A DNA stretch of 31,602 nucleotides, from assembly GCA_044508265.1 (NCBI GenBank), contig JBIQIB010000041.1:1-31602 (forward strand), given 5' to 3'. Shown here piece by piece: positions 19,314 to 26,447 of the stretch; the first letter of the stretch is position 1; each line of letters begins with the position of its first letter. Position numbers and translations under genes: made by a program. The notes below the pieces were generated by a model that was not told the origin of the DNA, did not search any database, and saw only the letters and a list, made by a program, of their open reading frames with translations. This DNA comes from JAEZDP01 sp044508265. Its GTDB lineage: Bacteria; Acidobacteriota; Vicinamibacteria; Vicinamibacterales; Vicinamibacteraceae.

Positions 19314-20741
19314 CTACCCGAGCAGCGTGCGGACGACGTCGGCGGCGGAGTAGTCAGGCCCGTCGGCAGGCATGAACCGGCGGAGGTCGTGAATGGCGTC
19401 GCCCGACGTGACGATGCCCGGCTCGACGTGCCGCCGTGCGCGCACCTGCGGATGGCCGGCGCTGGCCACGAGCGCGTTGCACAGGCACTTGCGCCCGACC
19501 GTTTCCGCCGCGTCACCACCCTTGGCCACGTAAAGCGATACCGGCTCGGCGGGACAGCGGAACCCGATGGTGCCGTCCGGCTGCTGGTACGCCTCGCGCA
19601 GGTAGCCGAGGTCGCAAATCCGCGGCCGGCGCTCGTACACGTCCGGTTCGGACACCGTGCCCTCGACGCGCACGACCTTGAACGGGAACCCCGTCGGCGA
19701 CGCGAGCGGGTCGGTCTTCACGCTCACGCCGCCGTCGCGTACGGTGGCCGCCACCCTGCGGCGTTCGTCGGCGCGCATGCCCGACTCGAGGCAGTAGGCA
19801 AACGCCGTCCCCACCTGAATCCCCGCAGCGCCCTCGGCGAGCGCGGCCTGCAGCGCTTCAGGTGAGCCATGGCCGCCGGCGAGCCAGAAGGGCAGGCCGA
19901 TGGCGCGCAGCGTGGCGAGATCGACGCGGTCACGGTCGCCGTAGACAGGCTGGCCGTCGGTGTCGAGCTGCAGCCGTCCGCGCGGCGGCGCGTTGTGGCC
20001 GCCTGCCGTCGGGCCCTCGACGACGAAGCCGTCCACCCGGCCGTTCGCGCGCTTCACCATCGTCGTCGCGAGCGTCGCCGACGAGACGATGGCCAGGAAC
20101 CGCGGGCGGGACAGCGGCGGCAGGTCGCCACAGACGATGTCTTCCGGCGTGAACGTCACCGACCATCCGGCGTCACTCGGTGCGCCCGTGACGGCGATCG
20201 GGTAGGTGGCCGGCTCATGACGCGCGAGCGCGTCGAGCGCGCCCGGCACCTTCAGCGGGATGCCGGCGCCCATCAGCACGTAGTCCACGCCCGCCAGCAT
20301 CGCGCCGTACAGCGACGGCAGGTGCGGCAGCGCGATCTTCTCGAGGTAGTTGATGCCGACCGCATTGCCGTGGCCCTCGCGCGCCAGCCAGACCTCGACG
20401 AAGTTGGCCACGACGCACAACTCCTGCACTTCGCGCGACAGGGGCAGCGTGTGCATGGGCAGCGTGCGATAGCTCTCGTCGGCGCCTTTGCCGCCGGGGA
20501 CGAGGTACGTGTCGACGAGGCGGGTTGCCAGCGCGCGATCGGGGAAGTGCTCGAGCGCGCGGCGCAGATGGCCGCCGGGATCGCCATCCTGCAGCCGCCG
20601 GACGAACAGCTGGTCGAGCGCCGTGCCTGACACGACGCCGAGTTGCCCGGTGCGGGAGACTGCGCGGGCCAGGCGCCAGTGCGAGACGCCGACGCCCATG
20701 CCGCCCTGGATGATTCGTGGAAGGATGGGCGCCGAATCCAT
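19314..20741 (-). CDS. Nitronate monooxygenase (2-nitropropane dioxygenase family)
   Basis: The 475-residue TIM-barrel flavoprotein shows an N-terminal PRIIQGGMGVGVSHWRLARAV, the catalytic-type His249 in VEGPTAGGHNAP, and the FMN-phosphate region LAGGHGSPEALQAALAEGAAGIQVGTAF (split across residues ~288-314). Family enzymes oxidise alkyl nitronates to carbonyl compounds and nitrite using FMN and oxygen. The protein is longer than typical ~330-residue NMOs, with a C-terminal extension containing a CDLGYLREAY and a Cys-containing GRKCLCNAL segment. PfaD-like enoyl reductases share this fold and some of these features, so the exact reaction is open. ATG 20741 is preferred; GTG 20744 or ATG 20753 are possible around the GAGG site. 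The gene ends GGGTAGGACGG, next to a palindromic repeat. Confidence 0.85.
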   Translation of the reverse strand: MDSAPILPRIIQGGMGVGVSHWRLARAVSRTGQLGVVSGTALDQLFVRRLQDGDPGGHLRRALEHFPDRALATRLVDTYLVPGGKGADESYRTLPMHTLPLSREVQELCVVANFVEVWLAREGHGNAVGINYLEKIALPHLPSLYGAMLAGVDYVLMGAGIPLKVPGALDALARHEPATYPIAVTGAPSDAGWSVTFTPEDIVCGDLPPLSRPRFLAIVSSATLATTMVKRANGRVDGFVVEGPTAGGHNAPPRGRLQLDTDGQPVYGDRDRVDLATLRAIGLPFWLAGGHGSPEALQAALAEGAAGIQVGTAFAYCLESGMRADERRRVAATVRDGGVSVKTDPLASPTGFPFKVVRVEGTVSEPDVYERRPRICDLGYLREAYQQPDGTIGFRCPAEPVSLYVAKGGDAAETVGRKCLCNALVASAGHPQVRARRHVEPGIVTSGDAIHDLRRFMPADGPDYSAADVVRTLLG

Positions 20742-20820
20742 CACGCCACGCATCCTCACACGTCCCACACCGGAACGTGTGTGAGAGTTCTGTAAGGCCT
20801 GCGGCAACGGCGTGCGCCGC

Positions 20821-21180
20821 TCACAGCGGCGCGTCCGCGGGAGGCGTGGGCACCGCGTCGCGCAGCATCGTCAGCAGCATGCGCGACGGCGCCGTCGCCT
20901 CGACGGCGTGCGGCACCCTGGCCGGCATCCGCACGATCGTGCCCGGCGTCGCCTGCACCACCTGGCCGCCAATCGTGAGCGTCATGGCGCCTTCCAGTAC
21001 CTGGAGGAAGGCCTCGAAGGGAGAGGTGTGCTCGGTCAGGGTCTGGCCGGCATCGAAGGTGAAGAGCGTCAGCACGCCGCCCGCGGTGCGGGCGAGCACG
21101 CGGCTCGAGATGCCATCAGGCGTCATGGGGACGAGCGCGTCGAAGGGATGCGCCGTGGCGGGAGAGAGTTCGGATGCCAT
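20821..21180 (-). CDS. Cupin domain protein
   Basis: The 119-residue single-domain cupin has motif 1-like residues in TEHTSPFEAFLQVLEG (His and Glu ligands) and motif 2-like PARVPHAVEA (His ligand), with a TLTIGGQVVQATPGTIVRMP strand pair between them. This is the pattern of small metal-binding cupins used as sensors, isomerases or dioxygenases; the substrate cannot be deduced. The ATG at 21180 opens the cupin reading with a short leader (MASELSPATAHPFDALVPM). The frame is open to 21336, but that stretch runs through a repeat and is low-complexity. It is 79 bp upstream of the nitronate monooxygenase on the same strand, so the two may share a transcript. Confidence 0.88.
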   Translation of the reverse strand: MASELSPATAHPFDALVPMTPDGISSRVLARTAGGVLTLFTFDAGQTLTEHTSPFEAFLQVLEGAMTLTIGGQVVQATPGTIVRMPARVPHAVEATAPSRMLLTMLRDAVPTPPADAPL

Positions 21181-21277
21181 GGTCGTCTGGTGATTCCTGG
21201 GCCGCACGACAGGCGCAGCCGATCGTCGTGGAGTATGGCCTCGTGTCGCCCGTCCGTTCGTTGCGCTGGCGCAACAC

Positions 21278-21303
21278 GGTAGGGGCGGCTCCCCGAGATG
21301 TCC
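21278..21303 (+). repeat. Degenerate copy of the GGTAGGGACGG palindromic repeat
   Basis: This stretch matches the GGTAGGGACGGCTC...GAGCCGTCC consensus at 22 of 26 positions by direct comparison. The right arm is damaged (GAGATGTCC instead of GAGCCGTCC), so it is a decayed element in the 181-bp gap between the DUF6755 and cupin genes. It is the only copy in that gap not next to a gene end. Confidence 0.65.
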
Positions 21304-21340
21304 CCGCGATCCTTGACCGCTCAGTGACGCGCGCACAGGA

Positions 21341-21361
21341 GGACGGCTCGGAGAGCCGTCC
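21341..21361 (-). repeat. Palindromic repeat copy abutting the DUF6755 stop codon
   Basis: Perfect 9-bp arms (GGACGGCTC, GAGCCGTCC) around GGA. On the minus strand the DUF6755 gene ends GGGTAG and the palindrome begins immediately afterwards, so the stop codon is part of the conserved GGTAGGGACGG leader of the repeat. As a stem-loop directly after the last gene of the electron-transfer operon, it could terminate the transcript or protect its 3' end; there is no U-tract. Confidence 0.9.
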
Positions 21362-21586
21362 CTACCCTAGCTTCATCAAGTACCGCAGCAGGCCGAGGTT
21401 GAGGCCGAAGCAGGCCAGGCTCGCAAGTGCCGCCGGGACGACAATCGACGTGTCGCCGCCCAGATACGCGTTCATCGTCGCGGTGATCAGCCAGAGCTGC
21501 AGCACGACGATCAGCACGACGACGAGCAGGATGCCGTTCACGATCGTGAGTCGTTGCGCCCGCACGACGCGCGGCGGCCGGCTCAT
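21362..21586 (-). CDS. Small two-helix membrane protein (DUF6755-like)
   Basis: The 74-residue protein has a basic N-terminus (MSRPPRVVRAQRLTIVNG) and two TM helices (~18-38, ILLVVVLIVVLQLWLITATM, and ~48-68, ALASLACFGLNLGLLRYL). The QRLTIVNGILLVVVL...AYLGG layout agrees with DUF6755, a family of unknown function. Its ATG overlaps the Rieske gene's TGA by 4 nt, making it the last gene of the redox operon. A short two-helix protein in this position is likely to be an accessory or anchor subunit of the membrane complex. Its stop codon lies within the palindromic repeat leader, so the extreme C-terminus (MKLG) may have been altered by repeat insertion. Confidence 0.85.
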   Translation of the reverse strand: MSRPPRVVRAQRLTIVNGILLVVVLIVVLQLWLITATMNAYLGGDTSIVVPAALASLACFGLNLGLLRYLMKLG

Positions 21587-22146
21587 GTCGTCCGCTCCTG
21601 GACGCCGGTGGCATAGACGCCGTCGTCACGCACCTCCACGAGGACGCGCGGCAGGGGACGCGGCGGCGGCCCGGCCAGCACCTGGCCGGTGTGCAGGTCG
21701 AACCAGCCGTTGTGGCAGGGGCAGTGCAGCCTCCCGCTGGCGACGTCCGGCATCACGGGACACAGCAGGTGCGTGCATTGCTGGTCGTACGCCACATACG
21801 ACGCCGCGGCCGTGCGCACGAGCAGGCGGGGCGTGCTGCCTTCCGGGTACCTGAAGATCTTCGCGCCGCCGACGGGCACCTCGTCCGGCGTCGCGATGCG
21901 CAGCGCGGGCGGCGGCAGCAGCGTCGCCCGCACGCTCTTCATGACGATCCAGAACTGCCCGGCGACGAACGCCGCGCTCGTGAGCACGATGAACTTGGCG
22001 AGCTCGCGACGCGAGACGTAGTCGTCCTGCGCGGCGTCGATGGGAAAGTCCTGCCGCCAGCGCGGCTGGGCCTCGTACGGCGCGCCATCGGGCGGCGTGA
22101 CGAGGCGGTCCGCCGCGGCGGGCTCCTTGCCGGTGCGCGAGATCAT
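21583..22146 (-). CDS. Membrane-anchored Rieske 2Fe-2S protein
   Basis: The 187-residue protein has a ~45-residue soluble leader and one hydrophobic helix (~52-68) preceded by VSRRELAKF, which resembles a Tat motif, as in Rieske subunits of bc complexes. The C-terminal Rieske domain has both cluster motifs: CTHLLC (Cys124, His126) and CPCH (Cys142, His145). It also has the second cysteines (Cys129, Cys144) that form the disulfide in high-potential bc1-type Rieske proteins. It overlaps the 4Fe-4S gene by 4 nt upstream and the DUF6755 gene by 4 nt downstream. No cytochrome bc1 b-subunit is present, so it probably serves the adjoining oxidoreductase. If the Tat reading is right, the cluster faces the periplasm while the catalytic subunit appears cytoplasmic. 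Confidence 0.93.
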   Translation of the reverse strand: MISRTGKEPAAADRLVTPPDGAPYEAQPRWRQDFPIDAAQDDYVSRRELAKFIVLTSAAFVAGQFWIVMKSVRATLLPPPALRIATPDEVPVGGAKIFRYPEGSTPRLLVRTAAASYVAYDQQCTHLLCPVMPDVASGRLHCPCHNGWFDLHTGQVLAGPPPRPLPRVLVEVRDDGVYATGVQERTT

Positions 22147-22796
22147 GCTGCGCCTCCCGCACCGCCAGGCGCCTCCCCATCGAACACGTCGGCGAGCATG
22201 TCGTGGCCGAGCGTGGGCTCGTGCATCGCGGCGGTGACGTCCACGATCGCGGCGGCCCGCTCGATCGGCATCATCAGCTTGACCTTCGTCCGGATCGTCT
22301 GGGCGCCGAACTGGAACGTGTCCACCGGCGCAGCCTGCGGCCGCAGACGCGCCATCTCCTCACGCGTGCCGAAGGCGAGCGCCTGACTCGGGCACACCGA
22401 CGCGCACCAGGGCTTGAGCCCGACCGACGTGCGGTCGTAGCACATGTCGCACTTCATCATCAGGCTCATGCCGGTGTGCATCTTGGGGACGCCGAACGGA
22501 CAGGCCATCACGCAGTTGTTGCACGCGATGCAGCGTGGCTTGCGCGCCGTCTGCACGATGCCGTCGTCGGTCCGCTTGATGGCGTCGGCGGGACACACCT
22601 CTGCGCACGTGGGCGTCTCGCAGTGCAGGCAGACGACGGGCGCCGTCTGCGTGGAGTGCGCGCGATCCAGATAGTCGAGTTGAATCATCGACTGGCCCTT
22701 GTGCGTGTCGCATTCGGTGCACGCCTGGATGCAGGCCTGGCAGCCGATGCAGCGGGCCGGGTCGATGAAGAACTCGTAGGTTTCGGGGACGGGCAT
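22143..22796 (-). CDS. Four-cluster 4Fe-4S ferredoxin subunit (NrfC/DmsB/NarH type)
   Basis: The 217-residue protein has sixteen cysteines in four groups: Cys16/19/22/26, 56/59/64/68, 89/92/95/99 and 116/119/131/135. This is the pattern for four [4Fe-4S] clusters in the electron-transfer subunit of molybdopterin oxidoreductases. No signal peptide is present, so it should be cytoplasmic or on the inner face of the membrane. GGAGG lies 8 nt before the ATG. It follows the molybdopterin gene by 15 bp and overlaps the Rieske gene by 4 nt. It most likely relays electrons between the membrane subunits and the molybdenum protein. The C-terminal ~70 residues (VDTFQFGAQTIRTKVKLMM and an acidic Gly/Ala end) are not part of the cluster-binding fold. 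Confidence 0.95.
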   Translation of the reverse strand: MPVPETYEFFIDPARCIGCQACIQACTECDTHKGQSMIQLDYLDRAHSTQTAPVVCLHCETPTCAEVCPADAIKRTDDGIVQTARKPRCIACNNCVMACPFGVPKMHTGMSLMMKCDMCYDRTSVGLKPWCASVCPSQALAFGTREEMARLRPQAAPVDTFQFGAQTIRTKVKLMMPIERAAAIVDVTAAMHEPTLGHDMLADVFDGEAPGGAGGAA

Positions 22797-22811
22797 CGCG
22801 TCATCCTCCAG

Positions 22812-25097
22812 TCATTGCTGCGGCGCCAGCCTGCCGGCATACGCGGGCGGTCCGTCGGCCTTGCGCACACGCACCGCACAGACCTTGTATTCGGGGATCT
22901 TCGACACGGGGTCCTGTGCCGAGATCGTCAGCTGGTTCGCGCTCTTGCGTCCGCCCCAGTGGTACGGCACGAACACCGTGTCGGGGCGGATCGTGGTGAC
23001 GACCGACGCGCGCAGCGTGCACGTGCCGCGCCGGCTCTCGGCTGTCGTCCAGTCGCCGTCGGCGATGCCCAGACGGCTCGCCAGGCGCGGGTGCATCTCG
23101 ATCCGCGGCTCGGGGTAGTGGTCGACGAGCGGCCCGATGCGCCGCGTCTGCGTGCCCGAGAGGAACTGGCTGACGACACGCCCCGTCGTGAGGATGACGG
23201 GGTACTCGTCGTCGACGTCCTCGGCCGGGCCGATGTACGGCGTCGTGTTGAACCGCGCCCGTCCGTCCGCGAAGTAGAACGGACCCGCGCCGTTCGCAAT
23301 GGGGTTCCAGGAGCCGGCCTCGAACAGCCGCGGCGTGCCCTGCGGACCCGGCGGACGCGCACCGGGCGGCGTCTCGTCGGGACACGGCCAGAAGACGCCG
23401 TACTGCTGTTCGATGCGCTCGTACGTGACGCCCGAGTAGTCGGCCACCCCGCCCTTCGAGGCCACCCGCAGTTCCTCGAAGATCTCGCGCGGGCTGGCAA
23501 ACGACATCCCCTCGGGCCGCCCGAGCGCGCGCGCGATGTCCTGGATGATGCGCCAGTCCTGGCGCGCCTCGCCCGGCGGGTTCACGGCCTGGTTGATGCG
23601 CACGATGCGGCCTTCGAGCTGCGTGACCGTGCCTTCGTCCTCCTCCTGCAGCGACCCCGGCAGGACGACGTCGGCATACCGCGCCGTTTCACTCAGGAAG
23701 AAGTCGATGGCGACGTAGAACTCGAGCCGTTCGAGCGCCTCGCGCACGAAGTTGTTGTCGGGCAGCGAGACGACGGGATTGAAGCAGATGCTGAGGAGGC
23801 CCTTGATCTCGCCGCGGTGCGCCTTGCGGATGATCTCGTAGGCGTCCACGCCGGGCTGCGGCAGGTCTTCGGGCGCCATGCCCCAGACGCCCGCCACGTA
23901 GGCGCGGTCCTTCTCGTTGAACAGGTCGCGGCCGCCGGGCAGCTGATCGCATTTCTGCCCGTGCTCGCGCCCGCCCTGCCCGTTGGCCTGACCGGTGATG
24001 GTGCCGTACCCGCACGACGGCCTGCCGATTCGCCCCGACGCCAGGACGATGTTGATCGCGCTCAGCACGTTCTTGACGCCGTTGCTGTGGTGCTCGAGCC
24101 CGCGGGCGTGCATCAGGAAGCTCGTGCGCGCGGTGCCCCACCACTCGGCGGCCTGTCGGATGCGCGACTCGGCGATGCCCGTCACCGCGGCAGTGCGCTC
24201 TGGCGTCCAGGCGGCAACCTCCGCCTCGACGTCTGCGAACCCGACGGTCTGCGATTCGATGAACGCCGTGTCGATCCACCCGTTCGCGATCATCAGGTGG
24301 AGGATGCCGTTGAAGAGGGCGGTGTCGCGGCCCGGCTTCACCGGCAGGAAGAGGTCGCACGTACGCGCCAGCGGCGTGATCCGCGGATCCACGACGATGA
24401 CCCGCGCGCCCTGCTCGCGTGCCTGCCAGATGTAGTTGGTGGTGATGGGCGCGCACTCGGCGACGTTGGCGCCGGCCACGAGGATCACCTCGGCGCCCAG
24501 GATGTCGCTCCACGGGTTGGCGGCGCGGTCGATGCCGAACGCCTTCTTGTTGCCGGCGGCCGCGCTGACCATGCAGAGCCGCCCGTTGTAGTCGATGTTG
24601 GCCGTGCGCAGGCACATGTGGGCGAACTTGCCCATCAGGTACGTCTTCTCGGTGGTGAGGCTCGCACCCGAGAGCAGCGCGAACGCGTCGCGGCCGTAGG
24701 TCTGCTGGATGCGCCCGATCTCGCCGGCGACGCGCGCTATCGCATCGTCATAGGCGACGGGCTGGAAGCCGGCGGACGAACCACGCTCGCGCACCTGCGC
24801 GCGCAGCAGCCGATCCGGGTGGGCCTGCTGCAGGTACCGCTTGATGCCCTTGGGGCACATCATCCCCTGGTTGAACGGGAACTCGTACCAGGGCTCGATG
24901 CCGACGACGGTGTCGTCCTGCACCTTGAGCTGCATGCCGCACTGCTGGCCGCAGAAGCAGCAGTGCGTCTTGACGAGGCGCGTCGGGCCGCCGCCGGGCG
25001 CCGCGCGGTCGGCCTTCGTGTGGGCGAGGTGCGGGCCGAAGCGCGCGATGACCTCGAGGTCGAGATCCGGTTCGGGGAGGCGGGTCGGCTCGCTCAT
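22812..25097 (-). CDS. Molybdopterin oxidoreductase, NarB/NasA-type nitrate reductase catalytic subunit
   Basis: The 761-residue Mo-bisMGD enzyme has an N-terminal [4Fe-4S] site with Cys46, Cys49, Cys53 and Cys81 spaced C-x2-C-x3-C-x27-C, and the conserved electron-relay Lys83 (CPKG). The expected molybdenum ligand is Cys175 in NIDYNGRLCMVSAAAG, as in assimilatory and periplasmic nitrate reductases and unlike the Asp of NarG. Later landmarks are VVDPRITPLART, LHHHSNG-like HARGLEHHSNG, GYGTITGQANGQGGREHGQK and the C-terminal MGD-binding domain. No Tat signal, so cytoplasmic. Size fits cyanobacterial NarB (~720). ATG 25097 overlaps the upstream membrane gene by 4 nt; the longer open frame to 26249 is antisense. 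Cys-ligand formate dehydrogenases are related, but the NarK neighbour favours nitrate. Confidence 0.9.
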   Translation of the reverse strand: MSEPTRLPEPDLDLEVIARFGPHLAHTKADRAAPGGGPTRLVKTHCCFCGQQCGMQLKVQDDTVVGIEPWYEFPFNQGMMCPKGIKRYLQQAHPDRLLRAQVRERGSSAGFQPVAYDDAIARVAGEIGRIQQTYGRDAFALLSGASLTTEKTYLMGKFAHMCLRTANIDYNGRLCMVSAAAGNKKAFGIDRAANPWSDILGAEVILVAGANVAECAPITTNYIWQAREQGARVIVVDPRITPLARTCDLFLPVKPGRDTALFNGILHLMIANGWIDTAFIESQTVGFADVEAEVAAWTPERTAAVTGIAESRIRQAAEWWGTARTSFLMHARGLEHHSNGVKNVLSAINIVLASGRIGRPSCGYGTITGQANGQGGREHGQKCDQLPGGRDLFNEKDRAYVAGVWGMAPEDLPQPGVDAYEIIRKAHRGEIKGLLSICFNPVVSLPDNNFVREALERLEFYVAIDFFLSETARYADVVLPGSLQEEDEGTVTQLEGRIVRINQAVNPPGEARQDWRIIQDIARALGRPEGMSFASPREIFEELRVASKGGVADYSGVTYERIEQQYGVFWPCPDETPPGARPPGPQGTPRLFEAGSWNPIANGAGPFYFADGRARFNTTPYIGPAEDVDDEYPVILTTGRVVSQFLSGTQTRRIGPLVDHYPEPRIEMHPRLASRLGIADGDWTTAESRRGTCTLRASVVTTIRPDTVFVPYHWGGRKSANQLTISAQDPVSKIPEYKVCAVRVRKADGPPAYAGRLAPQQ

Positions 25098-26242
25098 GGG
25101 TAGAAGTTCTCCGCGTCCTCGCGTCCGAGCGGACCTTGTCCGAGTCCCCGGTTCACCGGCACGGGCGACGGGCGGGGCACGCCGGCGGCCGCCACGGGGG
25201 CGCCGCCACGGCGTCCCTGCCAGGCGAGCGCCTGGGCGGTGATCCACGAGGCGCGACGGCAGCGGGGGCAGATCCACTGGTAGTGCTCGACGGGGCCCGG
25301 CACCCGATAGTCGAAGCCGAGCTGCCGCTGCACCTCGATGAGGTCTTCGACGTGCATGCGCGAACTGAAGGCGTGCCCGCAGCGCCGGCAGTGTGCCGGC
25401 TCGCCGGTGCGGCCGGCGTCCTTGTAGAAGCTCACGCCCATCTGCGCCGGGCGCTGGAAGACGTGGAAGAACTTGCCGAACGGCAGCCACAGGAACGTGC
25501 CGATCACCGTCACCGCGTGCAGGATGGCGATGAACGTGTACGCGTACCCCTTCATCCACGTATAGCTGGCCGTCAGCATCAGGCCGGTGAGGCTCACGGC
25601 GAACAGCAGGATGAGCGGCATGAAGTCTTCGACGAACCGCTGCACGGCCATCGGACCCTGCTCGCGCATGCGCCGGCGCATCGCCAGCATCACGCCCGCG
25701 ATGACGAGGAACGACGACCACACCAGGCCGTGGAAGAGGAGGAACGCGACGATCGAGTCGTGCGGGAAGCGGAAGGCCGGGAAGCCGAAGACCATCGCCT
25801 CGTAAAGCGAGAGATCGCCGGGTACCGGCCTGAAGTACAGCCAGCCGAAGACGAGCGGAAACGTGATGGCGACGGCGAGCAGGCAGCCCCACATGATGAG
25901 CACGTGGGCGAGGCCCCGCAGCCGTCCGCGGGCGAAGATGAAGCGGTTCGCCAGCATGTCGGCCGACACGCGCCGGACGCCGGTCACGACGTTGCGCGCG
26001 CGCCATCCGCGCCGGAAGAACGCCTGCCATCCGCGGCGCCAGTAGACGCCGGTCGGCGGGCGCTGCAGCCACATCGCGTACCTGTAGGTCAGCCCGAACG
26101 TGGCAAAGAGGACGGCGAAGGTATACGCGACCAGAGCGGCGTCGAAGTGCGCGAGCTCGCGCGAGCCTGCGACGATGAGAATGGCGAGCAGCGTCGTGGT
26201 GCCGAGGCCCCACGCGATGGCTCTGGTCACGGCGGAGGTCAT
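25094..26242 (-). CDS. NarI/HdrC-like six-helix membrane protein with C-terminal C4 (zinc-ribbon/rubredoxin-like) domain
   Basis: The 382-residue protein has six hydrophobic helices at about 8-27, 36-58, 108-136, 162-187, 207-228 and 236-258. Membrane histidines His113, His171, His242 and His260 (PFGKFFHVFQRP) are candidate b-heme ligands, as in NarI/HdrC/DsrM quinol-side subunits. After the last helix come two CxxC pairs (CRRC 285-288, CPRC 325-328) about 37 residues apart, which would bind one zinc or iron, then a Pro/Gly-rich tail. I do not recognise a named family for this combination. The start at 26242 has GGGGAG about 9 nt upstream. It is the first gene of the operon and plausibly takes electrons from quinol for the reductase. 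The C4 tail is probably on the cytoplasmic side, next to the ferredoxin subunit. Confidence 0.82.
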   Translation of the reverse strand: MTSAVTRAIAWGLGTTTLLAILIVAGSRELAHFDAALVAYTFAVLFATFGLTYRYAMWLQRPPTGVYWRRGWQAFFRRGWRARNVVTGVRRVSADMLANRFIFARGRLRGLAHVLIMWGCLLAVAITFPLVFGWLYFRPVPGDLSLYEAMVFGFPAFRFPHDSIVAFLLFHGLVWSSFLVIAGVMLAMRRRMREQGPMAVQRFVEDFMPLILLFAVSLTGLMLTASYTWMKGYAYTFIAILHAVTVIGTFLWLPFGKFFHVFQRPAQMGVSFYKDAGRTGEPAHCRRCGHAFSSRMHVEDLIEVQRQLGFDYRVPGPVEHYQWICPRCRRASWITAQALAWQGRRGGAPVAAAGVPRPSPVPVNRGLGQGPLGREDAENFYP

Positions 26243-26254
26243 CGGACAACTCCC

Positions 26255-26276
26255 CAGGGTGCCGCGGTGCACCCTG
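26255..26276 (-). promoter_or_regulatory. Palindrome downstream of the redox operon -10 box
   Basis: Arms CAGGGTGC and GCACCCTG are perfect 8-bp inverted copies with a 6-nt centre. The site covers roughly +1 to +22 of the predicted minus-strand transcript and ends 12 bp before the start codon of the membrane-subunit gene. Position fits a repressor operator or a 5' UTR stem near the ribosome site. The regulator is not encoded nearby. Confidence 0.6.
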
Positions 26277-26282
26277 CGCCGC

Positions 26283-26311
26283 ATCCTATGGGGTGCGCGA
26301 GGGGACGTCAA
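26283..26311 (-). promoter_or_regulatory. Predicted sigma-70-type promoter of the redox operon
   Basis: On the minus strand TTGACG (26311-26306) is separated by exactly 17 bp from TAGGAT (26288-26283). Transcription would start near 26276 and give a leader of about 34 nt to the ATG at 26242. Both boxes are close to consensus in a very GC-rich background. Confidence 0.6.
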
Positions 26312-26315
26312 CCGC

Positions 26316-26382
26316 GGCCACCTGCCACCGCGCACATTGGTAGGCACATACTGACGAGTAGGATGCGGTGGCAGGCGTGGCC
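26316..26382 (+). promoter_or_regulatory. narK-side promoter held between long inverted arms
   Basis: TTGGTA (26337-26342) and TAGGAT (26359-26364) are 16 bp apart in the plus direction, giving a predicted start near 26371 and a leader of about 77 nt. The pair lies inside an inverted repeat: GGCCACCTGCCACCGC (26316-26331) and its reverse complement with a 2-nt insertion (26365-26382). A protein bound to both arms would bracket the promoter. The -10 hexamer is identical to that of the divergent promoter. Arms are seen directly; promoter function is predicted. Confidence 0.55.
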
Positions 26383-26447
26383 ATGCCGTCCGCCGCCGCC
26401 CGATACGGCCGGGATGCAGCGGCCCGCGAATCGGGTAATGTAGGCCG

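Noticed and set aside
19094..19519. Minus-strand open frame crossing the N run
   Set aside because: It depends on translating unknown bases across an unsized gap and shadows the nitronate monooxygenase gene.
22203..25103. 966-codon open frame on the plus strand
   Set aside because: It is exactly antisense to the ferredoxin and molybdopterin genes, is Arg/Asp/His-rich without domains, and results from the high GC content leaving few stop codons.
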